From: Gyrodactylus bullatarudis
Lineage: Eukaryota; Platyhelminthes; Monogenea; Gyrodactylidea; Gyrodactylidae
DNA length: 64,000 nucleotides
Reading direction: 5' to 3'
NCBI GenBank assembly: GCA_012064415.1
Contig: SSNU01000013.1
Location: 31,902-95,901, forward strand
A program made the translations under genes and the position numbers. The notes under the pieces are model-generated. The model saw nothing but the letters and a program-made list of their open reading frames with translations, was not told where the DNA came from and ran no database searches. This document shows, one piece after another, positions 1 to 10,900 of this stretch (its first letter is position 1; the number at the start of each line of letters is the position of its first letter).

Positions 1-530
1 TAATCAGATTTTTCGAAGAGCTTTTTGAGTTGAAGCACATTGCAAAATCCTGGAACTTTCACTGATATACTGAAATCAAGGGATGAACAAGATTTGGCAT
101 TCATAAAGGCATTCTTAAAGGTTTGCCAATAATTGCTCTATACCTTTTCCATGTCTTCGGCATGCATAATTATAAATTATTTAGTTCACAAATATCCATA
201 AGATTCACTTTTATCAGTGTTTTGTTCAACAGAATCAGTAAGATTTCATTATTTTCCCTTGAATGTTCGCTTAAAAAAGGAAAAATAACTTGTTGAGTCA
301 GTGTATAACTTTGATATTAGGATGTATGCCTATGAATTTCGTTAATATATGTTACGAGTTCATTTTTATCACTTAGACATGGAAAAGGTATAGAGCAATT
401 ATTGGCAAACCTTTAAGAATGCCTTTATGAATGCCAAATCTTGTTCATCCCTTGATTTCAGTATATCAGTGAAAGTTCCAGGATTTTGCAATGTGCTTCA
501 ACTCAAAAAGCTCTTCGAAAAATCTGATTA
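1..530. repeat. Long perfect inverted repeat (foldback element)
   Basis: Bases 1-155 and 376-530 are exact reverse complements over 155 bp and are separated by a 220-bp AT-rich spacer. There is no coding capacity. The left arm begins at the first base of the window, so the element may extend further left. Perfect arm identity suggests a recent insertion or ongoing gene conversion. It lies in the upstream part of the DENND5 gene region. Confidence 0.9.
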
Positions 531-913
531 TAGTTATTTTTCCACAAGCTAATACTAATTCTGAAAATATATATTGGTATATTATACTGTTTTTGAAATA
601 TTTTTAAGTGTTGATACTATGATAGAAATTTTTAAAAATATGATACTACTTTGGAAAATAATTCCGGTCTATTATACTATTGGTGAAAATAATGAAAAAA
701 TTGATACTAACTTGGTGAATAACCCTTAAATTTAATGAACTTCAACTCAAAAGATATACATGTACAATGCAATGTATTCTGTCCAAGTCTGCTTACAAAG
801 AAAAAGATCTATATGATCAATAAGTTTATATCTATAATACTTAACCATTCGCCAATGTTTTTGGGTAATAATTGTTATAATGATTCCTTAATAATCACCG
901 TCCTCATAACTGA

Positions 914-1276
914 AGCTAGTTGACTTAAAGATGAGAATTTATTTCTTTTTACAAAAAATTCAATATTTTTCTCCGGAAAGTCAGTCTTCGTCTAATGTTG
1001 ATCTCGAATATCTGCATTTAACTGCTTCAAATCTTTGATATCGATAAAAATTTTGGGCTCGAAATTTTAAAAATAGGAAATTTGGTGCATTTTTGAAATT
1101 CGAAAAACGGCTCAATTTTGGTCAGATTGAATTTTTTCAGAAAACTTTTTTAATTTCCACAACTTATTGGTTCATTTTATTATGGAATTTTAAAAAATAA
1201 TTTTTTTCCTGACTTACCCAAGAAAAATATTGAGTTTTTTGTAAAAAAAGTAAATTCTCATCTTTATGTCATTACA
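914..1276. repeat. MITE with CTAGTTGAC-type terminal inverted repeats
   Basis: The left end (CTAGTTGACTTAAAGATGAG, about 914-980) is matched in reverse complement by 1208-1276. Internal sub-blocks such as TTTTTCTCCGGAAAG recur at about 10,800 and 48,030. Related ends with CTAGTTGAYATGAAG are found at about 10,300, 25,067, 30,716, 33,400 and 50,260, so this is a dispersed non-autonomous family. No coding sequence is seen. Confidence 0.75.
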
Positions 1277-1350
1277 GATATAATCAGAAATTATATAATT
1301 AGAAATAATCAGCCTTTTAATACACACATCGAGTAAAAGATTTTTATCTG

Positions 1351-1661
1351 GAATTATTTCGTTCTAGGTGCTTAGGTAATATATCCCACGGGTTCGTCTT
1401 ATTTGGCAATGGATTAGCCCATGTCGTTGAATGTTACAGCTTCCTAATGGATCCCGCCATGACTAGTTATGGCATACTGAACCAAAAGACCACAAAACAC
1501 GTGTTTATGGCTTCCGAAGATGTATACTTGGCTTATTTCTTGGTTCTCTGAGAGTTTCTTTCGTACTAGTCACGGTGGGATTCATTAGTAAGCTGTAACA
1601 TTCAGCCAAATAAGACGAACCTTGGGGAAATATTACCCAAGCACCTAGAACGAAATATTTC
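1351..1661. repeat. Inverted-repeat element, first copy
   Basis: The arms at about 1351-1460 and 1560-1661 are imperfect reverse complements; both carry TTCGTTCTAGGTGCTT at the outer edge. A partial second copy of the arm lies at about 4165-4245 in a DENND5 intron. It is non-coding and looks like a MITE. Confidence 0.75.
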
Positions 1662-1915
1662 TAGTTAATCTTTGTAAGTATAGGTGCTACACTATTCATT
1701 AAAAGATTTACCTACAAGCATACTGGTTTAAAAAATATTCATTGTGCTCTTAACTTAGATCCGAGATACCAGGAAGCTTTTTCTTCAACTCTTGTGTCAC
1801 CAGGTTTTCAAATAGGAAGCTTTAATGAAAAGACTCTATCATGTATCGTGTATTCGGATATCTCATTCGAAATAATGCAAATTTTAATTTTCTCATTTTA
1901 TCTATTTCATTTCAG

Positions 1916-4900
1916 AAACCAAAGACTTTATATAAAAGCCTACTCATAACCAATTTCATTATACGTGATATTTTTCTGAAATATTTTGCCGATTTATTCA
2001 AAGATTTTGAAGATTTTATTATTGCAACTGTACATAATACATCAGTTATCGATGAAAATATTGTAACATCAAAGCAACCAGAGTTTGTTCCAACTTCTAC
2101 GAAAAGTGACCATCTCAATGGTATTGACGGCTTCGATAAAGAAGGCTACTTATCAGATCAACCAGAGACACATTTACAATTCCTGTCTGGTTTTCTTGAA
2201 ACACAGTCTTTCTCGTGTTTCTTGGATTCCTACAATTATCACAAGTCTGTAAGTATTCCAAAGTTTTTGAGACACGGATCAGCTGTCTATTAATAGGCGT
2301 GTACTTGTTATACAATTATCAGGTTACACTTGGAAAATTTCATCCAAAAATTAAAAATTTTTTAAATAGAATTATTTTTTTCATTTTTGAGATAATACAG
2401 GCGAAGTGACCTGTCTGCTCAAATCACAATAACATCGTGGTTATATACAGGATATTTTCTAGCCAATGAGAGAAGAGGAAACTTTCAAACAATGAAATTT
2501 AAGTATATTCAAGTTGAATTTCATTCAAATTTTTCTAACCGATGAATAAAAAGGGGAGGAGTATTGATCACACTCTTCGTATTGCTTCATTCGAGGGGTT
2601 TAGTTTTGATGTATAACTTATAGATTAAAACTATAAGTAGATAACTAATAAGAAACATAATACTTTGCCCGGTGTGGCGTAGTGGTATCTCTCTCACCTC
2701 TCATTCGGACCCCTTTACTCTCGGTCCCAGGTTGAAACTCTCTCACACCGGGCACATTAAACACTCTTTCTCTGTTCTCTTATATGTACAATCATAAATC
2801 TTTATAATTCTGTAAATAAAAATGTTCGATTTCAAAAAAAATACTAATGTAAATTATTTCAATGTAAAATTTTATTTCTCCTAGAATTCTTTCAACGATG
2901 GAAACTCCATGATTGAAATATTCCTAAACTACATTGTCCTTCAGAAGGAATCTCCTGCCCTTCCTGTCAAGGATGATGAAAGTCAAGTTGCTTTTTTCTC
3001 GACTGACCGAATGCGTTTTATTGAAGAGAAGATTGGTAAGTTTGAGCGAGACTCTAACTTTATAAATCCCAAAATAATTTGATCTCTACTTCCATAGATA
3101 GATGAAAAGTATTTAAGAGAACTCCCATTCACCAGCTGTAGTTGATTAACTGTATTTTCATAAAAGAAACTCAACATTTTTTTGTTTGGTTCTAAACTCA
3201 TAAGGAAGGTTAGAGGAAACAAGCGTATATATATTATCCCTGTCGGGTCGATATGAGAGCCTATCGGAAAAAGACTCAATTGATATACACTAAACTCTCT
3301 AAAAAATGTATGACTGGAAAACCCGACGCACAAAATAAAATCAATGGCTTACTCATGAGTATTATGATGAAAAATATAATATATTTATTTGAGATTTGAG
3401 AGATTTTAGGGCCAAATATGGATTCATATCTGGTTAAATTTGATGAAATTTTGAATTTACACTAAACGTCCATAGTACTTTCTCCTCAACCTTTTTCCAG
3501 AATCTTGGCTCAAGTAATAATAAGAATAATTTTTTCTTCTCATAGAAGCATAAAAATAATACCATCAGATGTAGAATGAAAAACTGTTACACCTCCGTAA
3601 ATTATATTTCTGGCTTAAAACTAGACGAGCTTAAAGTTCATATGATTTCATTTTTAGTTTTCAAATGAATTTGGGAAAAATCATTCAGAATTTAGTTACA
3701 GATCCCCGTTTATTTTCACAACGATGACGTAATGCAAACATCTTGTAGAGACCCCTTTTTTCCAATGCTGTGTTTTTAGTTTTGTGATGAAGTTGGGTAA
3801 ACATATATACATTTGGATTCTACAGACCCCTGTTCATTTCTTACAATGCAAATATATTTTGGGAGTGACAATAGTGACAAAAGGGGGTCTCTTTACAAGA
3901 TTTTTGCATTAAGTTATCGTTGTGAAAATAAAATTATTCTAAAAAAACGATTCTAATGGGTATTCTATTCAGTAAGGATTCTTTCGATAAAATCTAAGAA
4001 AGTCAATTTTCTATTGAATTTCCCATCTACTAACAAGTAGATGAAAACCAAAGTTTACTAATCATGCTTATTTTATCCAAGCTCAGATATCTCTTTGAGA
4101 CTTTTTGGTATTTTTGAGATTCGTTTAGCGTGAATTATAAAATAGATTATGTGGTATTAACCAGAAAATCCCACAGGTTCATCTTATTTGATAATGGATT
4201 AGCCCCAGTTGCTGAATGTTACAGCTTACTAATGGATCCCACCGAGACTGGTCTGATAATTTCCGACTTGGAATAATCGCAAAACAGTTTTAGTGATAAT
4301 ATTTTTCATCGAAAAGTCAGGGAAACCAATTAGCCGATAAGCTGTTAAAGTTAAAAGAATCAATATGACAAAAATTAAGCGATTTTTGATTTTCATATTT
4401 TTGCACTACCTTTTGAAATTTTGAGCTTAAAATTTTTACTGATTTAAAAAATTTACTTCATTGAAATGGAGTTTATTTAGGAAAATATTATTTTGAGTTT
4501 TTCAATATTATAATAGTCTTAGTCTAGCCTTTCAGAATTTTTTTGTAGGGAAAAATATTATTCCAGAAACAAAATTTTGATGGCGATCTTCGATGATGAA
4601 ATTCAAAATTTATACTATCGATCTCTTGATATAAATCTTTAATCCCCCTTTCCTTCTGTCTACTAAGTAGCCTACTTATAAGTAGTATTGTGACAGTATG
4701 GAATTAAAATATTCATTAAATCAATTCTTCTAATTTTATTTTAAGCATACAGCTTAGATTTAAATCCTCTTAAAAAACTATTTTTATTCCTATTAGATAA
4801 TCTTTTTCAAAACTCAATACAAAAGTGCCCCCTAGTCAAGGAAACAATTTTCAAGGATTACCCTAAACGACAAGACCATCACAATGAAAGCATTTTCGCT

Positions 4901-7900
4901 TTACCAAAGATTGACTCAAATAAATTTGATTATGGAAAGAGTTGTCTCAACAAATTGACCAAGTTGAACAAGTCACTTTTGAATGCGTCCAAGGTTGGGG
5001 ATGAAACTCTCGTTAAACTAGAATTTGGATCGAATCATTCATCTCCAATAAAGATTATTGTATGTCTTTCTAGTTGAAACCATACTCTCCTCTGATTGGC
5101 TGATTTTTTACAGTTAAATTAAAATTAAATTTACTTTTTCAGAGAAATAATTTCATCGCCAAACCAAAAGAGCCTATTGCCTTCAAGCTTAGTCTTGAGG
5201 ATTCAACAAATATGGCTGAAAAAAATTGGGACTTTATCGACTTACTACGTGAAGAGTACAAAAACAAAATCAAGAGAATGGTTCTTCTTAAAATGGGCAG
5301 AGACGCTGTCGGCTTAGGCCATGCTTTGAAAATAAAAAGTATGAAAGAAGTGGAGGAGAACACCCTTGTTACAGGTCTATGTGATCTAATCGAGAGAACC
5401 TGGTCACATGGCCTACTCAAAAAACAGGTTTGTTGATAAAATGCTATGATTTTCGCAAAACTCTATTTTTTATCGGGCCTATCTGTAGAAAAAGAAACGG
5501 AAGAGAAAGGTGTAGTATTTCTTGGAAATTAAATTGATTGTTAAAAAATTTTAGATTACCCTGCTAAAAATAGTTTAGACTTAAAAAATTTCACTTCTGT
5601 TTCTTTTTCTAAATCCATACAAGCCAGAAAGCAACATAGTCAGGTAGCAAACGAACTACGTTATATAGTCAATCTATGCCGAACAGCTCCCTGAAGAACT
5701 ACTTGGTTCAAAACTATAATTTTGATTTTTTGAACTTTGAGTTGATATTTTTGTTGATTCCACAGTAAGAGAATCATAGTTATGTAGGAATCTTCATCTT
5801 CATATCGACTAGTTAAATAAATTAAAAAATTATTCTACATTCCAGGGAAAATCAGCTTTATGGAATCATCTGATTAATTTCGCTTGCCTATCATCTCCAA
5901 ACAATTCTCACAAGAGCAATAACAAAATGAACTCTGGCTTTGTCAGGGAAGTCCGAGAGAGCCGATCTCGACATCAGAGCATTTCGAATCAACGAAACTC
6001 CTCGAAATCAATCTCAAACGCCTCGAGTATCCAGAATCTACGTTTATCTTCACAGAATAACAGTCCCACTAATAGAACATCATCGAACATGCGTCGACCG
6101 AAAGGAACACCGATAGGGTCTCAAAATTCTCTCTCGACCATGTCAATATGGCAGGCAATTAACATAATTAAAAGTCAATACGAAGATTCAACCAGCGATT
6201 CATCCAACAGCAATACTACACATCATCGTAATGGTAATTCTACTTCAGACAGTAATACTTCTGATGGTGGTACCTCTATAAACTATGCAGAAATTTTCAA
6301 TTGTCCATATCAAGTTGTGAGTTCCAAAATTTATGCAAAAATATTGTTTCTAAATATTATTTCAATAAGAGTTATGGGATTTTCAAAAAAATTTGAGTCA
6401 AATAAAGTCTGACAATAAATCTGGTAGAGAGGGGAATTTTGAAATAAGAATAAATGATTTGAGGAATAATTTTGGAATTAACCCTTAGAATTAACTGAGC
6501 TAGAATTCTGAATATGTAAAGTATGTGTCCCTAGCTATCACACAATTTAATGAAAAAGACTCTTGAATAATTAAAGTTGATAATTCTATACATTTTCAAA
6601 GTCGAGAAAATACTTTCTATTTATGGAAATATCAAAGGCTTGTGTTTTCTTATTTCAACATACTTATTCCTCTGATGTAAAACTAACCTTTTTAATTATG
6701 ATTTAGTCATTTATTTAAGAGATAGCAATCTAAAAATGTAAGATTCTCAATGATTAATGGTTTTATTTATTTCCTGGTGAAGGCGATTTAATTCCTGAAT
6801 TTGAAAAAATGATTATTTTGTAATTTATATTTTGTAAAATATCGTATCCAGTAAAAAATTCACAATTAGATTTTTGCAGAAAAAAAATTCTAATTAATTT
6901 GCCATATGATATCGATATATGAAGGTAAAATAAACCCGGTGTCTTATCGATTTTTCGATCTCTCCACATAAAATCACAGGGAAAGTACTTTTGGCAATGC
7001 AAACTATTCAGTGAATATTTTATTAATTACATGCGATACCATTACAATAAAATATAAAACCTTATTCCCAAATATATGCAGGTTAGAAGTTTACATGGAA
7101 AATTAAATAAATTTTATTGTAGATAAAAGTTTATCCACGATTTATCTTATCCTGTTTCGAAAATTTCATAGTTTTCCAAAACTATATAAACAATAAGATC
7201 AGATTCATAACGCTGAAAAAATTGTTAATTAAAATACTTTTTTAATTACAGGGCTATAACGATCTTATCGATGATCTTGGAACTGTTCGAATGATATCTG
7301 GTGTCAAGACTGATGTCGGCTTGGCCAGATCCTTTGTGAGATTAGCTCTCGAGAAGAAAGTGCTCAGTGATTATCTACGGACCCTTTTGTCGAATCAGAA
7401 TCTACTCAAGTTAGTACATTACAAAAATTCTTGAGTCGATTCTAAATTGATTCAAATTTCATTTCACCATCAGAATCTGTCTGAACAGAATGAAATTTTG
7501 AAGAATTTATCTCTGATGTCATCTATTTTGAAGAGATGAAAAAGATCAATCAAGATTACAATTCCAAGTTCATGAGCTTGGCTAAAACGATAGCTAGTAA
7601 AATGTCTGATACTATCAATACTCTCACTGATTTATACATCAGATATGTTGATGACACTTTTATTTTGATGAAGCCAAATGTTTCAGTAGACGATTTTTTC
7701 TTAAAGATGAATTCGTTTCATCCTAATATTAAATTTACTATGGAAAAAGAGTCTAATGAGAGTTTGAGTTTCTTAGATGTCAAACTAACTAGGAAGGAGG
7801 ATGGGTCAATACTAAGAAATGTCTACAAGAAGAAGACTGATAATGGAAAATATCTTCATTATGCCAGTTTCAGTCCTCTATCTCATAAGGTTGGCTTAGT

Positions 7901-10900
7901 AATTGGTCTAGGAAAGAGGATAAGAAGAATTGCTAGTCCAGAGGAATGGCCAAAAGAAATAGAAGAGTCAAAGTTACGTTTAAATGAAAATGGTTATCCC
8001 AACAGATTTGTTGACAAATTCATCAATATGTCTGATGATGTAGATGAAAGGGTCGACAGAGATGAAGGAGAAAAGACAACTATCTTCATGAAACTTAATT
8101 TTAAAGGTGATGGCTTCAGTAATGATGTAAGGAGACGACTGGTTAATCTTATCGATCAACATTATGATAATATACAATTGAAAATTGTATTTAAAACTCA
8201 AAGATTATTCAGTTTGATTCATAAGGATTTACTAAAACCTGAAGAAAAGACTCTTTTAATTTACAAATTCCAATGTGACTGTGGAGCTTGTTATATAGGT
8301 CGTACAATTAGGAAATTATCAACAAGATCAAATGATCACCTCAAGAAGGATACAGCTGTGACCAGACACATCAAATAGGAGAATCATGAAGCTTCAATTT
8401 CCAATTTCTTAATTTTGTAAAAAAATGCGGGTGATGACAGCACGGATTTGTGGGTGAAGGAGAAATTCTTCATCAATCACTTTAAGCCAAATCTGTGTGT
8501 TCAAAAAAACTACTCTTATAACCTTCAATTACCCTGGCCTATATGAGCTTTTTCACCTTTCTCTCCACTGTTGCTATTTATTGGAGAGTTTTGGTGTTTT
8601 TTCAGCTCACATATAATCTAATTTTCAACTTTTACTATACTTCTTTCAAAATTTGTAAAATATTATCTTCAATGAATTCTTAACAATTATCTGGAAAATT
8701 AGAAAGAAGATTATATTAAAGCCATATGTACATTTCATAAAGCATCATCAGTGGCAATACTTTAAAAATGATAAAAGTTAAGAATTCATTGAAGATAATA
8801 ATTTAAAAATTATGAAAGACATCTAAGACAAGAAGGGCACGAAGCTTCAATCTCAAACTTTTCAATTTTATGCAAAAATGCAGGGGATGACAGTACAGAC
8901 GTTTGGGTGAAGGAGAAATTCTTCATAAATCTATACAAACCAAACTTATGTGTTCAAAAAAACTATTCTTATAATCTTCAACTACCTTGGCCTATGTGAG
9001 CTTTTTCACTTTTCTCTCCACTGTTGCTACTTATTGGAGAGTTTTGGTGTTTTTTAGCTCATTATATTATGATTTTCTTTGACGTTCATTTTATCTTTCA
9101 TAATTTGTAAATTATTATCTTCAATGAATTCTTAACTTTTATCATTTTTAAAGTATTGCCACTGATGATACTTTATGAAATGTCCATATGGCTTTAATAT
9201 AATCTTCTTTCTAATTTTCCAAATATGATTTTAAGTGGATTTTCGGACGTATTTGAAAATTTACGTGAATACCTCAATCACAAAAATCTTACCTACCGGA
9301 TCCCTGAACAACAAAGTCTTCTTCGTACAATCTTATCTTCTAACTCCTAACAATTATCATTATTTATGTGTCATTACTGATGAACCATAAAGAAATGTAC
9401 ATTTAGTGAATAAAATTACCTTTCCTTATATACCTACAAATAGCTAGTAAAGTAAAGCTCTTAGTTTTTTTGCAAATTGTTTCCAAAAAGTATTCTGAAC
9501 TATTATCCGAGTTCATATTCAATAAAGAAAGAAGAGTCTGCCAATTATTTCACAGATAAGGTTTTGATTCGAGGCATAATAATTTTCAAAGTTGAATAAT
9601 AAACAATCATAGGTTCAAACTTTGTAAAGGCTGGCTACTACTTTAAAAAAGGGATTGACCAACTACAATTGTAATTTTCAGGTAGTGAAAAGGATCAGAA
9701 AATCGAAATTCGACTCCCAAACTATAATCAGGTTATGCATTAGAACAGATCCAGTATATTTGTTTTCATTAACTTATTGTGATCCTAAAAATCAACTTTT
9801 GGCGTCACTCTCATTTAAAAATCAATTTTGAGTTCAAAATTCGAAATAATGGTATTTTGGCGCCAAATCAAGATTTGAAAAATGACCATAAATTTTTCAT
9901 TAAAATAATTCCTTTTCAGAATTATTTTCTTCAAACCTTAAAAGTGGGAAAAATGAGTAGGATTCCAAAAATTTTTTATGATATTCGAATTTTTGATTGA
10001 AAAATCCAGTTTATCGAATAGATTTCCAACTTCATAACAATTAGCTTCATAATCTCAACACACAGTAATGTTATTTTATTATTCCAGAGAACTCTATGGA
10101 AGACAAGCCTTTCTCAGATGCGAAGATGAAAGAGATCAGATTCTCTACCATATCATGTCGTTGAATACTGTCAATTATTATTCGTTCAGTAAAATGTTGA
10201 CGAATGCCAGCCTCTTATATTCAATATATATCCAAGTTGGACATACATCGAAATGGTATGTAGAATATTTGAACAGGCATAAAATCATACTGTATTAAGA
10301 TAGTTGACATGAAGATGAGAATTTACTTCAGTTGTGCCCCAGTTTTGGTGTCTGAGAAATCGCACACTCCAATTTTCCTATGAAAAGAAGATTTTTATCA
10401 TCAAGAAACTGAAACGACTTTTGATAGAATTCGTCATTGATTTTTAATTAGACATAAAGGTGTAATTATGAAGCTAACAAAGAGAATGTCTGACTAAATT
10501 GTAACCCATCCAGAAAAAATATTGTTAATTCTATCTAAAGTTTATTTTAAAGATTTTTCATGCTCAGTGGACGAATTCGATAGAGTTTTGTGGTACTGAT
10601 CGAATTAGGAGTAATTCTCTTTAAATTGAGACAAAAAAATTGTGATATTTTGGCCAAAAAATTATCTTCCAAAAACTTGTTCTACTTTTAAGTAGATCTA
10701 TAATGAGGAAAAATTATTTTTCATATTGGAGTGTACGATTTCTCATACACCAAAAATGGGGCAGAACTGTAATATATGTGTATATGTTACAAAAAACTCA
10801 ATATTTTTCTCCGGATAGCCAGGGAAAAATTTTTGAATTCCACAATTTCTTCCTTTCCTCATGGTATCCAAAATGATCTGCATCCTAAACCAATGTTATA

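Larger units (their letters stand above)
1916..5059 (+). other. DENND5: DENND5 dDENN end and linker (exons 1-3 of window)
   Basis: The first exon encodes the hallmark segment IRDIFLKYFADLFKDFEDF and then YLSDQPETHLQFLSGFLETQ, which matches the dDENN core of DENND5 (SFLSDQPEPYLPFL in vertebrates). The acceptor TTTCAG ends at 1915 and the donor GTAAGT starts at 2249. Exon 2 (2885-3035) ends in phase 1. Exon 3 must start at 4758, because an earlier AG at 4752 would give an immediate stop. Exon 3 is the family's variable linker. Confidence 0.85.
8690..9240 (+). mobile_element. Penelope terminal repeats with second copy of the endonuclease 3' end
   Basis: About 8690-8815 is a terminal-repeat segment in inverted orientation. 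8833-8999 is a second copy of the last 55 codons of the element, without the stops of the first copy, ending LPWPM. 9101-9240 is the same terminal repeat in direct orientation. Inverted plus direct terminal repeats around a partial tandem copy are a known arrangement for Penelope-like elements (pLTRs). Each terminal repeat carries a hammerhead-like core, listed separately. Confidence 0.8.
5143..10255 (+). other. DENND5: DENND5 RUN1 domain (exons 4-7 of window)
   Basis: Exon 4 carries VEENTLVTGLCDLIERTWSH, a near match to [20 protein letters not shown] of vertebrate DENND5. Exon 5 starts GKSALWNHLI and then has about 140 Ser/Asn-rich residues of low complexity, much longer than in vertebrates. 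Exon 6 has SGVKTDVGLARSFVRLALEK. Exon 7 has QAFLRCEDERDQILYHIMSL, matching the family's YAFLRCDDEKEQFLYHLLS. Exon 6 ends in phase 2 at a GTTAGT donor and exon 7 restores the frame. A Penelope-like element fills the intron between exons 6 and 7. Confidence 0.9.

Noticed and set aside
2667..2753. tRNA gene
   Set aside because: The acceptor ends pair and the A box is good, but the T-arm does not fold, the B box is degenerate and the sequence continues into a body with an A-tail that is shared with a second copy; a SINE explains it better.
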